Shown in pieces: positions 25,808-34,866 of a stretch of 64,000 nt of DNA. The position numbers and the translations under genes are program-made. Origin of the DNA: Hyphomicrobiales bacterium (GTDB lineage: Bacteria > Pseudomonadota > Alphaproteobacteria > MED-G09). Under the pieces are notes generated by a model that was not told where the DNA came from, ran no database searches, and worked only from the letters and a program-made list of their open reading frames with translations. The stretch lies in contig JAOLDG010000005.1 in NCBI GenBank assembly GCA_028339975.1, forward strand, positions 38,315-102,314. The letters are read 5' to 3'. Position 1 is the first letter of the stretch; every line of letters starts with the position of its first letter.

Positions 25808-25865
25808 ATTTGACTGTACTTGTTTTATCATAACTCCCCAAAAAAAATAACAGGTACAGTCAAAT
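25808..25865. promoter_or_regulatory. Long inverted repeat upstream of the two-component system
   Basis: ATTTGACTGTAC at 25808-25819 is repeated in perfect inverted form at 25854-25865. The match extends inward to 17 bases per arm (25808-25824 and 25849-25865) with one T/G mismatch, leaving 24 bases between arms. It lies 53 bases before the ATG of the response regulator and has no T-run, so it looks more like an operator for a dimeric regulator, perhaps the response regulator itself, than a terminator. Confidence 0.55.
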
Positions 25866-25917
25866 TAATCACTAACTTTTCTTATATATATAGATTATCT
25901 TATATGTGGAGATAAAA

Positions 25918-26598
25918 ATGCATATTTTGCTTATTGAAGATGATATGAATGCAGCGCGTTACGTGACCAAAGGCCTAAAAGAAAGTGGTCATATTGTAGA
26001 TCACGCTTCTGACGGAGATATTGGTCTTGATATAGCTTTGTCTTCTAATTTTGATGTAATGGTTGTTGATAGAATGCTTCCAAAACTTGATGGATTATCG
26101 CTTATCTTAAAATTAAGGGAAGAAAATATTAACACCCCAATACTAATTCTTTCTGCTTTGGGTGAAGTTGATGAAAAGGTAATAGGTCTAAAAGCAGGAG
26201 CAGATGATTATTTAGCAAAACCTTTTTCTTTTTCAGAGCTCTTGGCTAGGATTGAAGTTCTTCATAGAAGAACTAACCCTGATACGAAAGAGACAACATT
26301 AAAAGTTGGGAATTTATCAATGAATCTTCTTACAAGAGAAGTTCATCGTTCCGACATAAAAATTGATCTACAGCCCAGGGAATTTAGGCTTTTAGAGTTT
26401 TTGATGAGAAGGTCGAATCAAGTAGTAACTAGAACAATGCTGCTTGAAGGTGTTTGGGAATATCATTTTGACCCTCAAACAAATGTTATAGATGTTCATA
26501 TTTCAAGACTACGTTCAAAAATAGATAAACCTTTTAAAGAAAATGAAATGCTTTTTACAGAGAGAGGGGCAGGATATGCCTTGAGAAGTAATGATTAA
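25918..26598 (+). CDS. OmpR-family response regulator
   Basis: The 226-residue protein has a receiver domain (acidic patch EDD at 7-9, phospho-accepting Asp51 in VVDRMLP, Lys in LAKPFSF) and a C-terminal winged-helix DNA-binding domain ending in ERGAGYALR. The frame extends to GTG 25906, but GGAG at 25908-25911 is correctly spaced for ATG 25918 and overlaps the GTG, so the ATG is the start. It overlaps the sensor kinase gene by 8 bases. A long inverted repeat upstream may mediate autoregulation. Confidence 0.93.
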   Translation: MHILLIEDDMNAARYVTKGLKESGHIVDHASDGDIGLDIALSSNFDVMVVDRMLPKLDGLSLILKLREENINTPILILSALGEVDEKVIGLKAGADDYLAKPFSFSELLARIEVLHRRTNPDTKETTLKVGNLSMNLLTREVHRSDIKIDLQPREFRLLEFLMRRSNQVVTRTMLLEGVWEYHFDPQTNVIDVHISRLRSKIDKPFKENEMLFTERGAGYALRSND

Positions 26599-27982
26599 CT
26601 TATTTCGATTAACAAGTTTTCGATTAATTTTTATCTATACTATTCTTTTAGTAATTTCGATTTGCTTGATTACCTTTTATCTTTATTGGTCTACAGCTAG
26701 GGATCTTCAAAATAGAGCTGACCAAGACATAGTTCAAGAGAGTAAAATGCTTGTTCGAGTCTATCAAAGGGGTGGTGTCAAAGAGCTTGCAAGAGTCATT
26801 TCGCAGCTGTCACAAATACCTAATGCCAATCTTTATGCCCTTAGAAATGATAAAAATGATATTGTGGTAGGTAATTTTACCGATAAGGATTCATTGTGGA
26901 ATTTAGAAAGGTTTGATGATAACTGGGTATCATTTTCCTCTATTAGAAATAGCCAGTCTGTTAGCGCGAATTTACCTCTTCGAAAACAATTTTATCGAGG
27001 AAAGGAGTTTATTGTTAGGGGTAGTTATAACCTTATAATAGGAAGAGATGTAAGTAATGAAATTTATTTAAAGGAGAGGTTTCTAAATACCATTATAAGT
27101 GCAACTTTGCTTATTCTCATTCTTGGCCTATTTGGTGGTTATATTCTAAGTCGAAATATTCTAAATAGAATATCTGCTATAAATAAAACAAGTATCGAAA
27201 TAATGGATGGTAATTTACTTCAAAGACTTCCTGTGGGACCAACAAACGATGAATTAAATCAACTTTCTATCAATTTAAACAATATGTTAGATAGATTGAA
27301 TAAGCTAATGACTGGAATGAAGGATGTGAGCGATAATATTGCTCATGACTTAAGAACACCTTTAAATAAAATAAGAACAAATCTCGAGGTGACCTTAATG
27401 TCAAACCCAACGACTGAAAGTTATAAAAATTCTGTTGAAGAGGTTATTCAGGATATTGATATTCTTATTAATACGTTTAATTCTTTATTAGCTATATCAA
27501 GAGTTGATTCTGGCTCACTATCTCTTGATAAAGAAAGAATAGATATAAATAGCTTAATAGAAAATATAATTGATTTATGGGAACCGCTGGCTGAAGAGCG
27601 GGAGATTACTCTAACAAATCAATCTTCTCAAAATATTTACTTACAAGGTAATATGAATTTATTATCTCAAGCCCTATCTAATCTAATTGATAATGCAATT
27701 AAGTACGGCCCTCTTGAAAATAAAATTAGTATTGGTGCTAAATTTGAAAAAGAAAATGTTATTCTTTGGGTATCAGATAGTGGTCCCGGTATTCCCGAAA
27801 AGGATAAAGAGAGAGTTTTAGAAAGATTTTCCCGACTTGATGCCAGTAGAAATACTCAGGGCACTGGATTAGGGTTGAGCCTAGTTAAATCAAGTATAAA
27901 ATTCCACAAGGGAACTATTCAATTACTAGATTCAAATCCAAAAGGTCTAATAGTAAAATTAAAAATTCCTAAAGGTTTTTAA
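26591..27982 (+). CDS. Sensor histidine kinase
   Basis: This 463-residue inner-membrane kinase has membrane segments at about 11-32 and 167-186 flanking a periplasmic sensor of about 130 residues. A HAMP domain follows, then the HisKA motif SDNIAHDLRTPLNK with phospho-accepting His252. The catalytic domain shows NLIDNAIKYGP (N box), DSGPGIPE (G1), RFSRLDASR (F) and GTGLGLSLVK (G2). It should phosphorylate the regulator encoded just upstream, with which it overlaps by 8 bases. The signal sensed is unknown. Its stop overlaps that of the convergent SDR gene by 4 bases. Confidence 0.92.
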   Translation: MINLFRLTSFRLIFIYTILLVISICLITFYLYWSTARDLQNRADQDIVQESKMLVRVYQRGGVKELARVISQLSQIPNANLYALRNDKNDIVVGNFTDKDSLWNLERFDDNWVSFSSIRNSQSVSANLPLRKQFYRGKEFIVRGSYNLIIGRDVSNEIYLKERFLNTIISATLLILILGLFGGYILSRNILNRISAINKTSIEIMDGNLLQRLPVGPTNDELNQLSINLNNMLDRLNKLMTGMKDVSDNIAHDLRTPLNKIRTNLEVTLMSNPTTESYKNSVEEVIQDIDILINTFNSLLAISRVDSGSLSLDKERIDINSLIENIIDLWEPLAEEREITLTNQSSQNIYLQGNMNLLSQALSNLIDNAIKYGPLENKISIGAKFEKENVILWVSDSGPGIPEKDKERVLERFSRLDASRNTQGTGLGLSLVKSSIKFHKGTIQLLDSNPKGLIVKLKIPKGF

Positions 27983-28758
27983 AGCCCACCAGAAACAAAT
28001 AAGCATTGTCCTGTTATCCAACCCGAAGAGGGTGAAGCCATAAAGACAACAGCAGCACCAATATCTTCTGGTTTACCCCATCTTTTTAGAGGAATATTAA
28101 TTTGTTTTTTTAGCTGTTCCTCTTTTTCTGGAGTATCCATGCTCATCGAATCAATAAAATTTTCTGTCGGTATTGGACCAGGTGCTACAGCATTAACCCT
28201 TATATGTGGCGCTAATTCAAGTGAGAATGTAGATGTTAGGCTATTTATCGCAGCTTTTGATGCACCGTATGGACCATTTTTTATATTAGGACCCATATTT
28301 TTTGATGAGGTTGATGAAATATTGATTATTGATCCTCCTCCAGTACTCATATGGCTTGCTGCAACTACACAACCTGACCATGCTGCCTTTATATTAAGGT
28401 CAAGCTGAGCGTTAAATTGTTCGGGAGAGGTTCTTGTTAGGTATCTGGGCGTCCCATCAGGAAGACCTCCGGCATTATTAACCCATATGGATAGTTTTCC
28501 ATATTCATCAACAGCTTTTTGACCAAGATTCTCCATTGACTTTGTATCGGTAACATCTGTTGGGACTACTAGAGCTTTCCTACCTACAGCTTCAATTTCT
28601 TTTGCAACTTTTTTTAACTCATCCTCACTTCTAGAGGCAAGAACGAGATCTGCTCCTGCTTCAGCAAGAGCAATAGCTATTCCTCTCCCAATGCCTTTTC
28701 CTGATCCCGTAACAACTGCAACTTGACCTTCAAGTTTAAATAAATCTAATATCGACAT
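27979..28758 (-). CDS. SDR family oxidoreductase
   Basis: This is a 259-residue short-chain dehydrogenase with the cofactor motif TGSGKGIGRG at about 17-26, NNAGG, catalytic Ser in INISSTS and YGASK as the Tyr/Lys pair. The C-terminal ITGQCLFVSGGL is typical of 3-hydroxysteroid or 7-alpha-hydroxysteroid-like and 3-oxoacyl SDRs. It is cytoplasmic. It lies 26 bases downstream of the glyoxalase gene on the same strand. The specific substrate is not readable from sequence. Confidence 0.86.
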   Translation of the reverse strand: MSILDLFKLEGQVAVVTGSGKGIGRGIAIALAEAGADLVLASRSEDELKKVAKEIEAVGRKALVVPTDVTDTKSMENLGQKAVDEYGKLSIWVNNAGGLPDGTPRYLTRTSPEQFNAQLDLNIKAAWSGCVVAASHMSTGGGSIINISSTSSKNMGPNIKNGPYGASKAAINSLTSTFSLELAPHIRVNAVAPGPIPTENFIDSMSMDTPEKEEQLKKQINIPLKRWGKPEDIGAAVVFMASPSSGWITGQCLFVSGGL

Positions 28759-28784
28759 ATTTTTTCCTTCCTTTTAAATTTACT

Positions 28785-29300
28785 TTAAATGGTACTAGCT
28801 AAACCTTTTGACGATAAAATTTCTATCCAATATCCATCAGGGTCTTTTATAAAGGCTAAGCCTTTCATATTCCCATCATCAGGTTTTTTTTGAAACTCTA
28901 CCCCAAGAGAATCAAATCTTTCGCAAGCCTCATAAACATCAGGAACTGTAATACCAATATGACCAAACCCCCTGGGGTCTGAATTACCGTTATGATGAGA
29001 AAAAGTATCATCTTTTTCTGTTCCCCAATTGTGCGTTAATTCAAGAACGGCTTTCTGATTAAGAGCATAAGCAAATCTATCCTGCTTATTTTCCGGAACT
29101 GGACCATCATTAGGTCTTAGATAGGCTAAAAAAAATAAAGAAAAACTATAATCTGGGAAATCTAATTTTTTTAAGATAGTCATTCCTAAAACTCTAGTAT
29201 AAAAATCTAATGATTTTTCAGGATCTTTAATTCTGAGCATTGTTTGATTGAAAATATAATCTAAAGTTTTTTCATCAGGTTTTTGTGACATTTCTTCCAT
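28785..29300 (-). CDS. gloA: Lactoylglutathione lyase (glyoxalase I, long form)
   Basis: Glyoxalase I isomerises the hemithioacetal of methylglyoxal and glutathione. The 171-residue protein resembles the longer, eukaryote/Pseudomonas-type enzyme. [20 protein letters not shown] contains the Gln metal ligand, [12 protein letters not shown] the first Glu, GFGHIGITV the His and YWIEILS the second Glu. A longer frame starts at ATG 29315, but that ATG overlaps GGGAG, which is the ribosome site for the ATG at 29300; I use the latter. It is cytoplasmic and lies upstream of the SDR gene. Confidence 0.92.
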   Translation of the reverse strand: MEEMSQKPDEKTLDYIFNQTMLRIKDPEKSLDFYTRVLGMTILKKLDFPDYSFSLFFLAYLRPNDGPVPENKQDRFAYALNQKAVLELTHNWGTEKDDTFSHHNGNSDPRGFGHIGITVPDVYEACERFDSLGVEFQKKPDDGNMKGLAFIKDPDGYWIEILSSKGLASTI

Positions 29301-29347
29301 AACTTTTTCTCCCATTTAGCAAGATCACATTATAAGTCACATAATAA

Positions 29348-29375
29348 AAAAGGGCTATACAAGTATAGCCCTTTT
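29348..29375 (-). terminator. Rho-independent terminator, second of a tandem pair after the TonB receptor
   Basis: AAAAGGGCTATA pairs perfectly with TATAGCCCTTTT around a 4-base loop (12-bp stem). Read on the minus strand it ends in a T-rich stretch. It lies between the upstream receptor gene and gloA, both on the minus strand, and isolates them from each other. The A/T tails make it usable in both directions. Confidence 0.82.
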
Positions 29376-29398
29376 GAAGTTTTATTTTAATAAACAAA

Positions 29399-29426
29399 AA
29401 AAGGGCCATAAAATTATGGCCCTTTT
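29399..29426 (-). terminator. Rho-independent terminator of the TonB-dependent receptor gene at 29.5 kb
   Basis: AAAAGGGCCATA and TATGGCCCTTTT form a 12-bp stem (13 bp if the loop closes further), followed on the minus strand by TTTTTTTGTT. It begins 25 bases after the receptor stop codon. With the hairpin at 29348-29375 it makes a tandem terminator. Confidence 0.87.
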
Positions 29427-29450
29427 AATTATTATTTTTTATCTCGATTT

Positions 29451-31856
29451 TTAGAATTCAGCAGAAAATTCCAAACCAATACTTCTTGGTCTAGTCACTG
29501 TTCCAACATTAAATAGTGACGCTGAAACATTACTACCACCCAATAGTGTGGCAAACTCAACTCTTTCATCCGTAAGGTTTTTACCAAAAAGACTAATGCT
29601 GTAGTTATCGAAGTAGTATGCAACGGTAGCACTGAGATCATCAGCATTACCACCTGTTACACGCCCAGCATTAAGGTTAAGAACATCAGTTTCAAAATCA
29701 TCAATCTTGGTGTACTTAGCAAAGATATCAAGCTCACCATTACCTATTCTAGTGGTAAAGTTAAAGCCTACACCAATAGTGGAATCAGGAGCATTTCTTG
29801 GTTTTAAGAAAGTAGCATCCTCTACTATTGTTACATTATCACCTGGATTTAGATCAGTTTCAAATTCTTCATATGCAGCATCTAAGAAGCCTGCATTTAA
29901 AAATACCTTTAAATCAGGAGTAACAGCAAATAGAATTTCTGCTTCCCAACCCTCGTATAAAACTTCAGCAGCATTATCAAAAACAGATGCAACTGTTTTA
30001 GTATCAGGATCAATTTTTGAATAAGACTCTTGCTTATCTTCAAATTCATTATGGAAAGCTGTTAAATTTAATCTTAAACGATCATCCATTAACATACTTT
30101 TAAAACCAACCTCAATTGAAGTAGCAAATTCAGGATCATATTGATCTCTTTCATAATCACGAATATTTTGATTTACACCAAAGAAACCGCCAGAATGAAA
30201 TCCTTCAGAAAAAGATGCATATATCATTTTGCTGTCATCAATCTCATATGATGCACCAAAGTGTAATGAAACCTCATCCCATGTATTATTCAAATCAGCA
30301 TAACCAGCAAAATTTCTTTCCCTTGATCTAGCTTCATTAGATAAATAAGCTTGACCAGCTATGAAATGTTTTTTCTCTTCTGTCCAACGACCACCAGCTT
30401 CCAACGAAAGCTTGTCAGTTACATCGTATGTATACTGAGCAAAAACAGCTGTAGATTCTGTTTTTTGTGTTTCGTAAAGAATTTGCGTCACATTAGTTGA
30501 GAAACCTTTTTCAATTCCGAGATCACAAGAGATAGGAGCAAAAGCACCATCAAGACCATTAGTACCCTGACAAGCTTTCCATAGGTCATCACTACCAGCT
30601 ACTCCGCCAAATAATGTCTTCCAAAATTCACCACCAGTAACCCAATCTTGAGTAAATTCACTTTCCCAGAGGTAAACACCTGCTATAAGAGATGATCTTT
30701 CCCATTGTCCTTCAAAACGGAACTCATGACTTGTTTGCTCATACTCATTCCATCTTTCAATTGTAATAAAAGGAGCGGCTGATCCATCATAGTCATAAAT
30801 ACGATATTCGCCTTGTTCTCTAATGCCTGAAATCATTCTTAAAGTTATGTTTTCATTAAGATCATAGCTCATGTTTAGTGTGTAAGCTTTGATATCATTC
30901 TCAGCATCATTCTCAGTATCCATTTCTGATTCAGTGGGAACGCCAACGCTAGTTCTGCATGTGTAAGCATATTCAGCACAAGTTCTAGTTCCTAAGGCTA
31001 AAGTCTTATCATAGCTTCCTGCTGGAGGAGCTGGCATAACGCCCGGAGCAAAATTATAGTTTGTATGATAGGCGTTTAGCTGACTTTTATCCATAATCTG
31101 TTCAATAGTAAATAAAGCTTCAAATTTCTCTTTTTCATACAAGAATGTTACCCCGTAATTACTATAGTCTTTTCTAGGAATATTATTACCTGTTGTCTTA
31201 TTAGGTAACCAGCCATCATCTTTCATTTGTGTCATGAAAAGTTTAGTTTTTAGATTACCAGAAGAAGGTAAATTGATAACTGCTCTTTGTTCATTTTGAC
31301 CATCCTCGCCAAGGGTAAGTTGAAGTCTAGCTCCAGCCTCTCCTGTTGGCCTGCTCCGTACGACATTAATAACGCCGCCAACAGTATTTTTACCAAACAA
31401 GGTTCCCTGAGGACCACGAAGGATTTCAATTCTTTCTAAATCAAAATTTTCTAAAATAGCACCAGCGGACGAACCTAGATAAATTCCATCTAACATTATG
31501 CCAATTGGTGGATCAAAGGAATTATCATCAGCTCTAGTAGGGCTGATACCTCGGATATTAATATTTGCTCCGCCAGAACGACTTCCTTCTTCAGAAATAC
31601 GAACATTTGGTGCAAAACCATTTATATCGTTAAGATCTCTAATCTGTGATCTTGCAAGATCTTGACCAGTAATTGCAGTAATAGCTACTGGAACTTTTTG
31701 AGATGATTCCTCAAATTTTCTTGCTGTTACTATTATTTCTTCAATACTTGCTGTTCTTTCAGCTTGCTCTTCTTGAGCTGAAACGCTGCTAAAACTGCCT
31801 GTTAGAAGAAGTGCAGCAACTGCAAAGCCCATATTAAAATATTTAAATAAACTCAT
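29451..31856 (-). CDS. TonB-dependent outer-membrane receptor
   Basis: The 801-residue protein starts at ATG 31856: GGGAG sits about 10 bases upstream and the N-terminus is then a clean signal peptide ending in VSAQ. The longer frame to 31892 adds a polar leader. TonB box EEIIVTARK lies at 39-47. A plug domain follows (VPVAITAITGQDL, RILRGPQGTLFGKNTVGGVINV-type motif, seen here as ILRGPQGTLFGKNTVGG), then a beta-barrel ending in the aromatic-terminated GLEFSAEF. It imports a large substrate, possibly an iron complex or organic molecule, with energy from TonB. It is paralogous to the receptor at 32-34 kb and is closed by tandem terminators. Confidence 0.93.
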   Translation of the reverse strand: MSLFKYFNMGFAVAALLLTGSFSSVSAQEEQAERTASIEEIIVTARKFEESSQKVPVAITAITGQDLARSQIRDLNDINGFAPNVRISEEGSRSGGANINIRGISPTRADDNSFDPPIGIMLDGIYLGSSAGAILENFDLERIEILRGPQGTLFGKNTVGGVINVVRSRPTGEAGARLQLTLGEDGQNEQRAVINLPSSGNLKTKLFMTQMKDDGWLPNKTTGNNIPRKDYSNYGVTFLYEKEKFEALFTIEQIMDKSQLNAYHTNYNFAPGVMPAPPAGSYDKTLALGTRTCAEYAYTCRTSVGVPTESEMDTENDAENDIKAYTLNMSYDLNENITLRMISGIREQGEYRIYDYDGSAAPFITIERWNEYEQTSHEFRFEGQWERSSLIAGVYLWESEFTQDWVTGGEFWKTLFGGVAGSDDLWKACQGTNGLDGAFAPISCDLGIEKGFSTNVTQILYETQKTESTAVFAQYTYDVTDKLSLEAGGRWTEEKKHFIAGQAYLSNEARSRERNFAGYADLNNTWDEVSLHFGASYEIDDSKMIYASFSEGFHSGGFFGVNQNIRDYERDQYDPEFATSIEVGFKSMLMDDRLRLNLTAFHNEFEDKQESYSKIDPDTKTVASVFDNAAEVLYEGWEAEILFAVTPDLKVFLNAGFLDAAYEEFETDLNPGDNVTIVEDATFLKPRNAPDSTIGVGFNFTTRIGNGELDIFAKYTKIDDFETDVLNLNAGRVTGGNADDLSATVAYYFDNYSISLFGKNLTDERVEFATLLGGSNVSASLFNVGTVTRPRSIGLEFSAEF

Positions 31857-32038
31857 TTTTAAAGTACTCCCGTTATTATTTATTATTATCATTTTTATTG
31901 TTGTTAGGATTCTAGGTAAATTTAATTAGAATTACCAAATTATAGTTTTAATAATGTTATTAAGTCAAACTTATTAATCAATAATATCTATTTTAATCAT
32001 AAATAGTAGGGATGGTTATATTGGAGTTAGACAAAAAA

Positions 32039-32063
32039 AAGGGCCGGTTAAAAACCAGCCCTT
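32039..32063 (-). terminator. Rho-independent terminator of the TonB-dependent receptor gene at 32-34 kb
   Basis: AAGGGCCGGTT (32039-32049) and AACCAGCCCTT (32053-32063) form an 11-bp stem. The single mismatch becomes a G-U pair only in the minus-strand RNA, and the T-run (eight Ts) also follows on that strand, so it serves the minus-strand receptor gene that stops at 32087. Confidence 0.87.
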
Positions 32064-32086
32064 AATATTATATAAAGCTTAAATAA

Positions 32087-34471
32087 TTAGAAATTAGCTT
32101 TAAGCGTTACTGTCCAAGATTTACCTGGTGACTTATTACCATAAGCCATTAAGCCTGAGACATCTCTGATTACAGTAGTGATATCATCAGTTAGGTTCTT
32201 TCCTGATAGTGCGATTGAGTAATTTTCCATTGCATATGTAACAGACACATCAACTCTTTCGTATGATTCTTGGAAACTATAGTAGTCAGGTGTGTTTGTA
32301 GTAATAGTTTCTTGCTCATCAATAAAGGTATATTTAGCGTATACACTTAAATCACCTTCACCCATTGGAATTGTGTAAGTACCACCAGTTGAGAAAGTAG
32401 TCTCAGGAGTATTTACAGGAGTAAGATTGTCGTTATTAGTTGGGTTATAACCGCCAACAGCGCCATCTAGATCAGCAATAAAGCCATCATACTCAGAATC
32501 AAGTAACCCTAGGTTTGCAAAGATTTCAAAGTTCTCATTTACAAGAGCTAAGACTTCAATTTCTAAACCAGTAAAGATAATACCAGCAACATTATCAATA
32601 ACCGTCACAACTGTTAAAGTTGTAGGGTCTTGTTTGATAGTTTGTTGTTGCATATCTTCAAACTCATTTCTGAATAGAGCAGCATTCAATTGAATTCTTC
32701 TATTCATTAAGAAAGATTTAACGCCAATTTCTGTAGTTGTAGCAAATTCAGGATCATATGTATTAGCAAAATCTTTTAGATTTTGGTTACGTCCAAAGAA
32801 ACCTCCACTTTGGAAGCCTTTAGAAATAGAACCATAATACATTACATCATCACTAGCTTGATAGGATAAACCAATTTTACCTGATAATTCATCATATTTT
32901 TTTGATAAAGTATCAATACCAACAGCTGCAAAGTTATTTACAAACTGTCTTGATTTAGGAGCTAAGTATGACTGACCTGCAGTAAATGTTTTTTCTTCTT
33001 CAGTGTAACGTAATCCAAGAGTAACCATCATCTTATCAGTTGCTTGATAATCTAGATTAGCAAATAGTGCTGTAGATTCTGTTAATTGTTCTTGAAGAAG
33101 TTTTTGAACATAAGATGCTCCAAGTTCAGTTGCACCTGGGTCACAACGAATTGCCCCTAAGCCACCAGCTAAACAAGCATCAAATAATGAAGGTGGAACT
33201 AAAGTTGACCAGAATTGTCCTTGAGTAATCCAATCTTGGTGATATGTACTTTCCCACATATATAAACCTGTTGTTAAGGTTGCATTATCAAAATTAGTTT
33301 CAAGCCTTAGTTCGTGACTTTCTTGCTCATAATAATTATCAGCATATATATTGATGTAATCCATTGATGTTGCATCATATTCCCAGTCAGTAGATTCATA
33401 CTCTTCACGAAAACCACCTATATAAGTAATACTTTGATTTTCATTTAAATCATAAGTCATTTTCAAAGTGTATGCATCTGTATCAAACTGACCTTTGTTG
33501 GTATTATCAGCGCTTGTCGTGGTGTCACTTGAGCCAGTATCGAATTTCTTACATGTTGAAAAGCCTTTTGGGTTAAATGCTCTGGATAGTGATAAAGCAG
33601 CTCCAGTTTTAGGAAGGCCAGTTGCAATATCTACTGGATCAAAAGAAGTACAAATTCTTGAAGTATCTGCATTTTGATTTGTCCAAGCACCTAGATCACT
33701 AGAATCATCAAATGTTTCCATTGTGAATAAAGCTTCAAATTTATCATTTGGTGTCCAAAGAAAAGTTGCACCAGTATTTACATAATCTTTTGCAGGCACA
33801 TCAGTTTCTAAATAAGTGTTGTAAAGGTGACCATCAGATTTAATTGAGGTAGCAAATAGTTTAACTGCTAAAACATCTTCTACTATAGGAGTATTTAAAA
33901 GGACTCTAAATTCTTTTTGTCCCCATTCACCAACATCAACCTGAACCTTACCGCCAAATTCACCAGTAGGTTTTGATCTCATTACGCGTATAACACCACC
34001 ATTTGTATTTTTACCAAATAGTGTTCCTTGAGGACCACGAAGAATTTCTACTCTTTCTAGATCAAAATTCTCAATGACTTGACCTGAATTAGTTCCTATT
34101 GTAATTCCATCAATCTCTACTGAAATTTTTGGATCAAATGATTTGTCTGATTCGTTCGAATTAATACCTCTCAGTGAAATAGCTGAACCACGACCTCTGG
34201 TTCCTAAGCCTGTACTAATAACAACATTAGGTGCAAAACCACTTAAGTCTGCAACTGTTCTAATAGTAGAATCATTCAATGCTTCTGTAATTGCAGTGAT
34301 AGCAATTGGAACATCTTGAAGAGATTCTTCTCTTTTTCTAGCTGTAACAATGATTTCTTCAATACCAAAGCTCGCTACATCTTCTTGGTCTTGAGCGGAT
34401 ACCAGGGTATTTGATGTTAGTATTAGAGCAAAAAATGCAAAAAATACTGATAATCTATTAAATATAGACAT
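32087..34471 (-). CDS. TonB-dependent outer-membrane receptor (paralog of the 29.5-kb gene)
   Basis: This 794-residue receptor has a signal peptide ending in VSAQ, TonB box IEEIIVTAR at 37-45, plug motif ILRGPQGTLFGKNTNGGVIR and a beta-barrel ending in TVTLKANF. It shares architecture and many sequence blocks with the neighbouring receptor (for example EFATTTEIGVKS and GFQSGGFFGRNQNLKD), so the two arose by duplication but have diverged widely in the loops. GGAGGAA lies 5 bases before ATG, an unusually strong site for this genome, implying high expression. Substrate unknown. Each receptor has its own terminator, so they are separate transcription units. Confidence 0.93.
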   Translation of the reverse strand: MSIFNRLSVFFAFFALILTSNTLVSAQDQEDVASFGIEEIIVTARKREESLQDVPIAITAITEALNDSTIRTVADLSGFAPNVVISTGLGTRGRGSAISLRGINSNESDKSFDPKISVEIDGITIGTNSGQVIENFDLERVEILRGPQGTLFGKNTNGGVIRVMRSKPTGEFGGKVQVDVGEWGQKEFRVLLNTPIVEDVLAVKLFATSIKSDGHLYNTYLETDVPAKDYVNTGATFLWTPNDKFEALFTMETFDDSSDLGAWTNQNADTSRICTSFDPVDIATGLPKTGAALSLSRAFNPKGFSTCKKFDTGSSDTTTSADNTNKGQFDTDAYTLKMTYDLNENQSITYIGGFREEYESTDWEYDATSMDYINIYADNYYEQESHELRLETNFDNATLTTGLYMWESTYHQDWITQGQFWSTLVPPSLFDACLAGGLGAIRCDPGATELGASYVQKLLQEQLTESTALFANLDYQATDKMMVTLGLRYTEEEKTFTAGQSYLAPKSRQFVNNFAAVGIDTLSKKYDELSGKIGLSYQASDDVMYYGSISKGFQSGGFFGRNQNLKDFANTYDPEFATTTEIGVKSFLMNRRIQLNAALFRNEFEDMQQQTIKQDPTTLTVVTVIDNVAGIIFTGLEIEVLALVNENFEIFANLGLLDSEYDGFIADLDGAVGGYNPTNNDNLTPVNTPETTFSTGGTYTIPMGEGDLSVYAKYTFIDEQETITTNTPDYYSFQESYERVDVSVTYAMENYSIALSGKNLTDDITTVIRDVSGLMAYGNKSPGKSWTVTLKANF

Positions 34472-34534
34472 ATAATTCCTCCCCGAGGATTGTTTATTAA
34501 TAATGATTTTTTGATTTTTATTTTTATTATGTTT

Positions 34535-34553
34535 AAGAATAAAATATATTCTT
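34535..34553. promoter_or_regulatory. Short inverted repeat upstream of the TonB receptor gene
   Basis: AAGAATA (34535-34541) and TATTCTT (34547-34553) are a perfect 7-bp inverted repeat with a 5-base centre, 64 bases upstream of the receptor ATG. The position fits an operator. It does not resemble the Fur consensus. AT-rich chance palindromes are common here, so confidence is low. Confidence 0.3.
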
Positions 34554-34681
34554 GTTTATTTATAAATTATATCATTGAAATTACAAGTAATTACTGAGAT
34601 TTTAATAACTACTGGATTATTTAAGAAATTAAAAAAGATCTAATTAAAGGTTCTTTGATAAATTTTTCTAGACTTTTAATC

Positions 34682-34711
34682 TTGTCAATACTGGTATACG
34701 AAGGTTATAGG
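34682..34711 (+). promoter_or_regulatory. Putative promoter of the tRNA-Gln gene
   Basis: TTGTCA at 34682-34687 and TATAGG at 34706-34711 are 18 bases apart and would start transcription about 22 bases before the tRNA. Prediction by eye. Confidence 0.42.
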
Positions 34712-34739
34712 ATGTATCAATAATTTTGATTCCAGATGT

Positions 34740-34814
34740 TGGGGCGTAGCCAAGCGGTAAGGCAACGGGTTTTGATCCCGTGATGCGTAGGTTCGAATCC
34801 TACCGCCCCAGCCA
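34740..34814 (+). tRNA. tRNA-Gln (anticodon TTG)
   Basis: The 75-base sequence folds fully. Acceptor TGGGGCG pairs with CGCCCCA, the anticodon stem is ACGGG/CCCGT with TTG at 34772-34774, the T-arm is GTAGG/CCTAC with loop TTCGAAT, and CCA is encoded at 34812-34814. The U1-A72 pair is typical of tRNA-Gln. In Alphaproteobacteria it is usually charged with Glu and amidated by GatCAB. Confidence 0.95.
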
Positions 34815-34866
34815 ATTTTTATATCCTTTAATATAATAAATCTCATAAAAAAGGCTTCTGTAAGAC

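Noticed and set aside
29707..30024. Open frame opposite the TonB receptor gene
   Set aside because: It lies fully inside a conserved receptor gene on the other strand, lacks a ribosome site and shows no domain.
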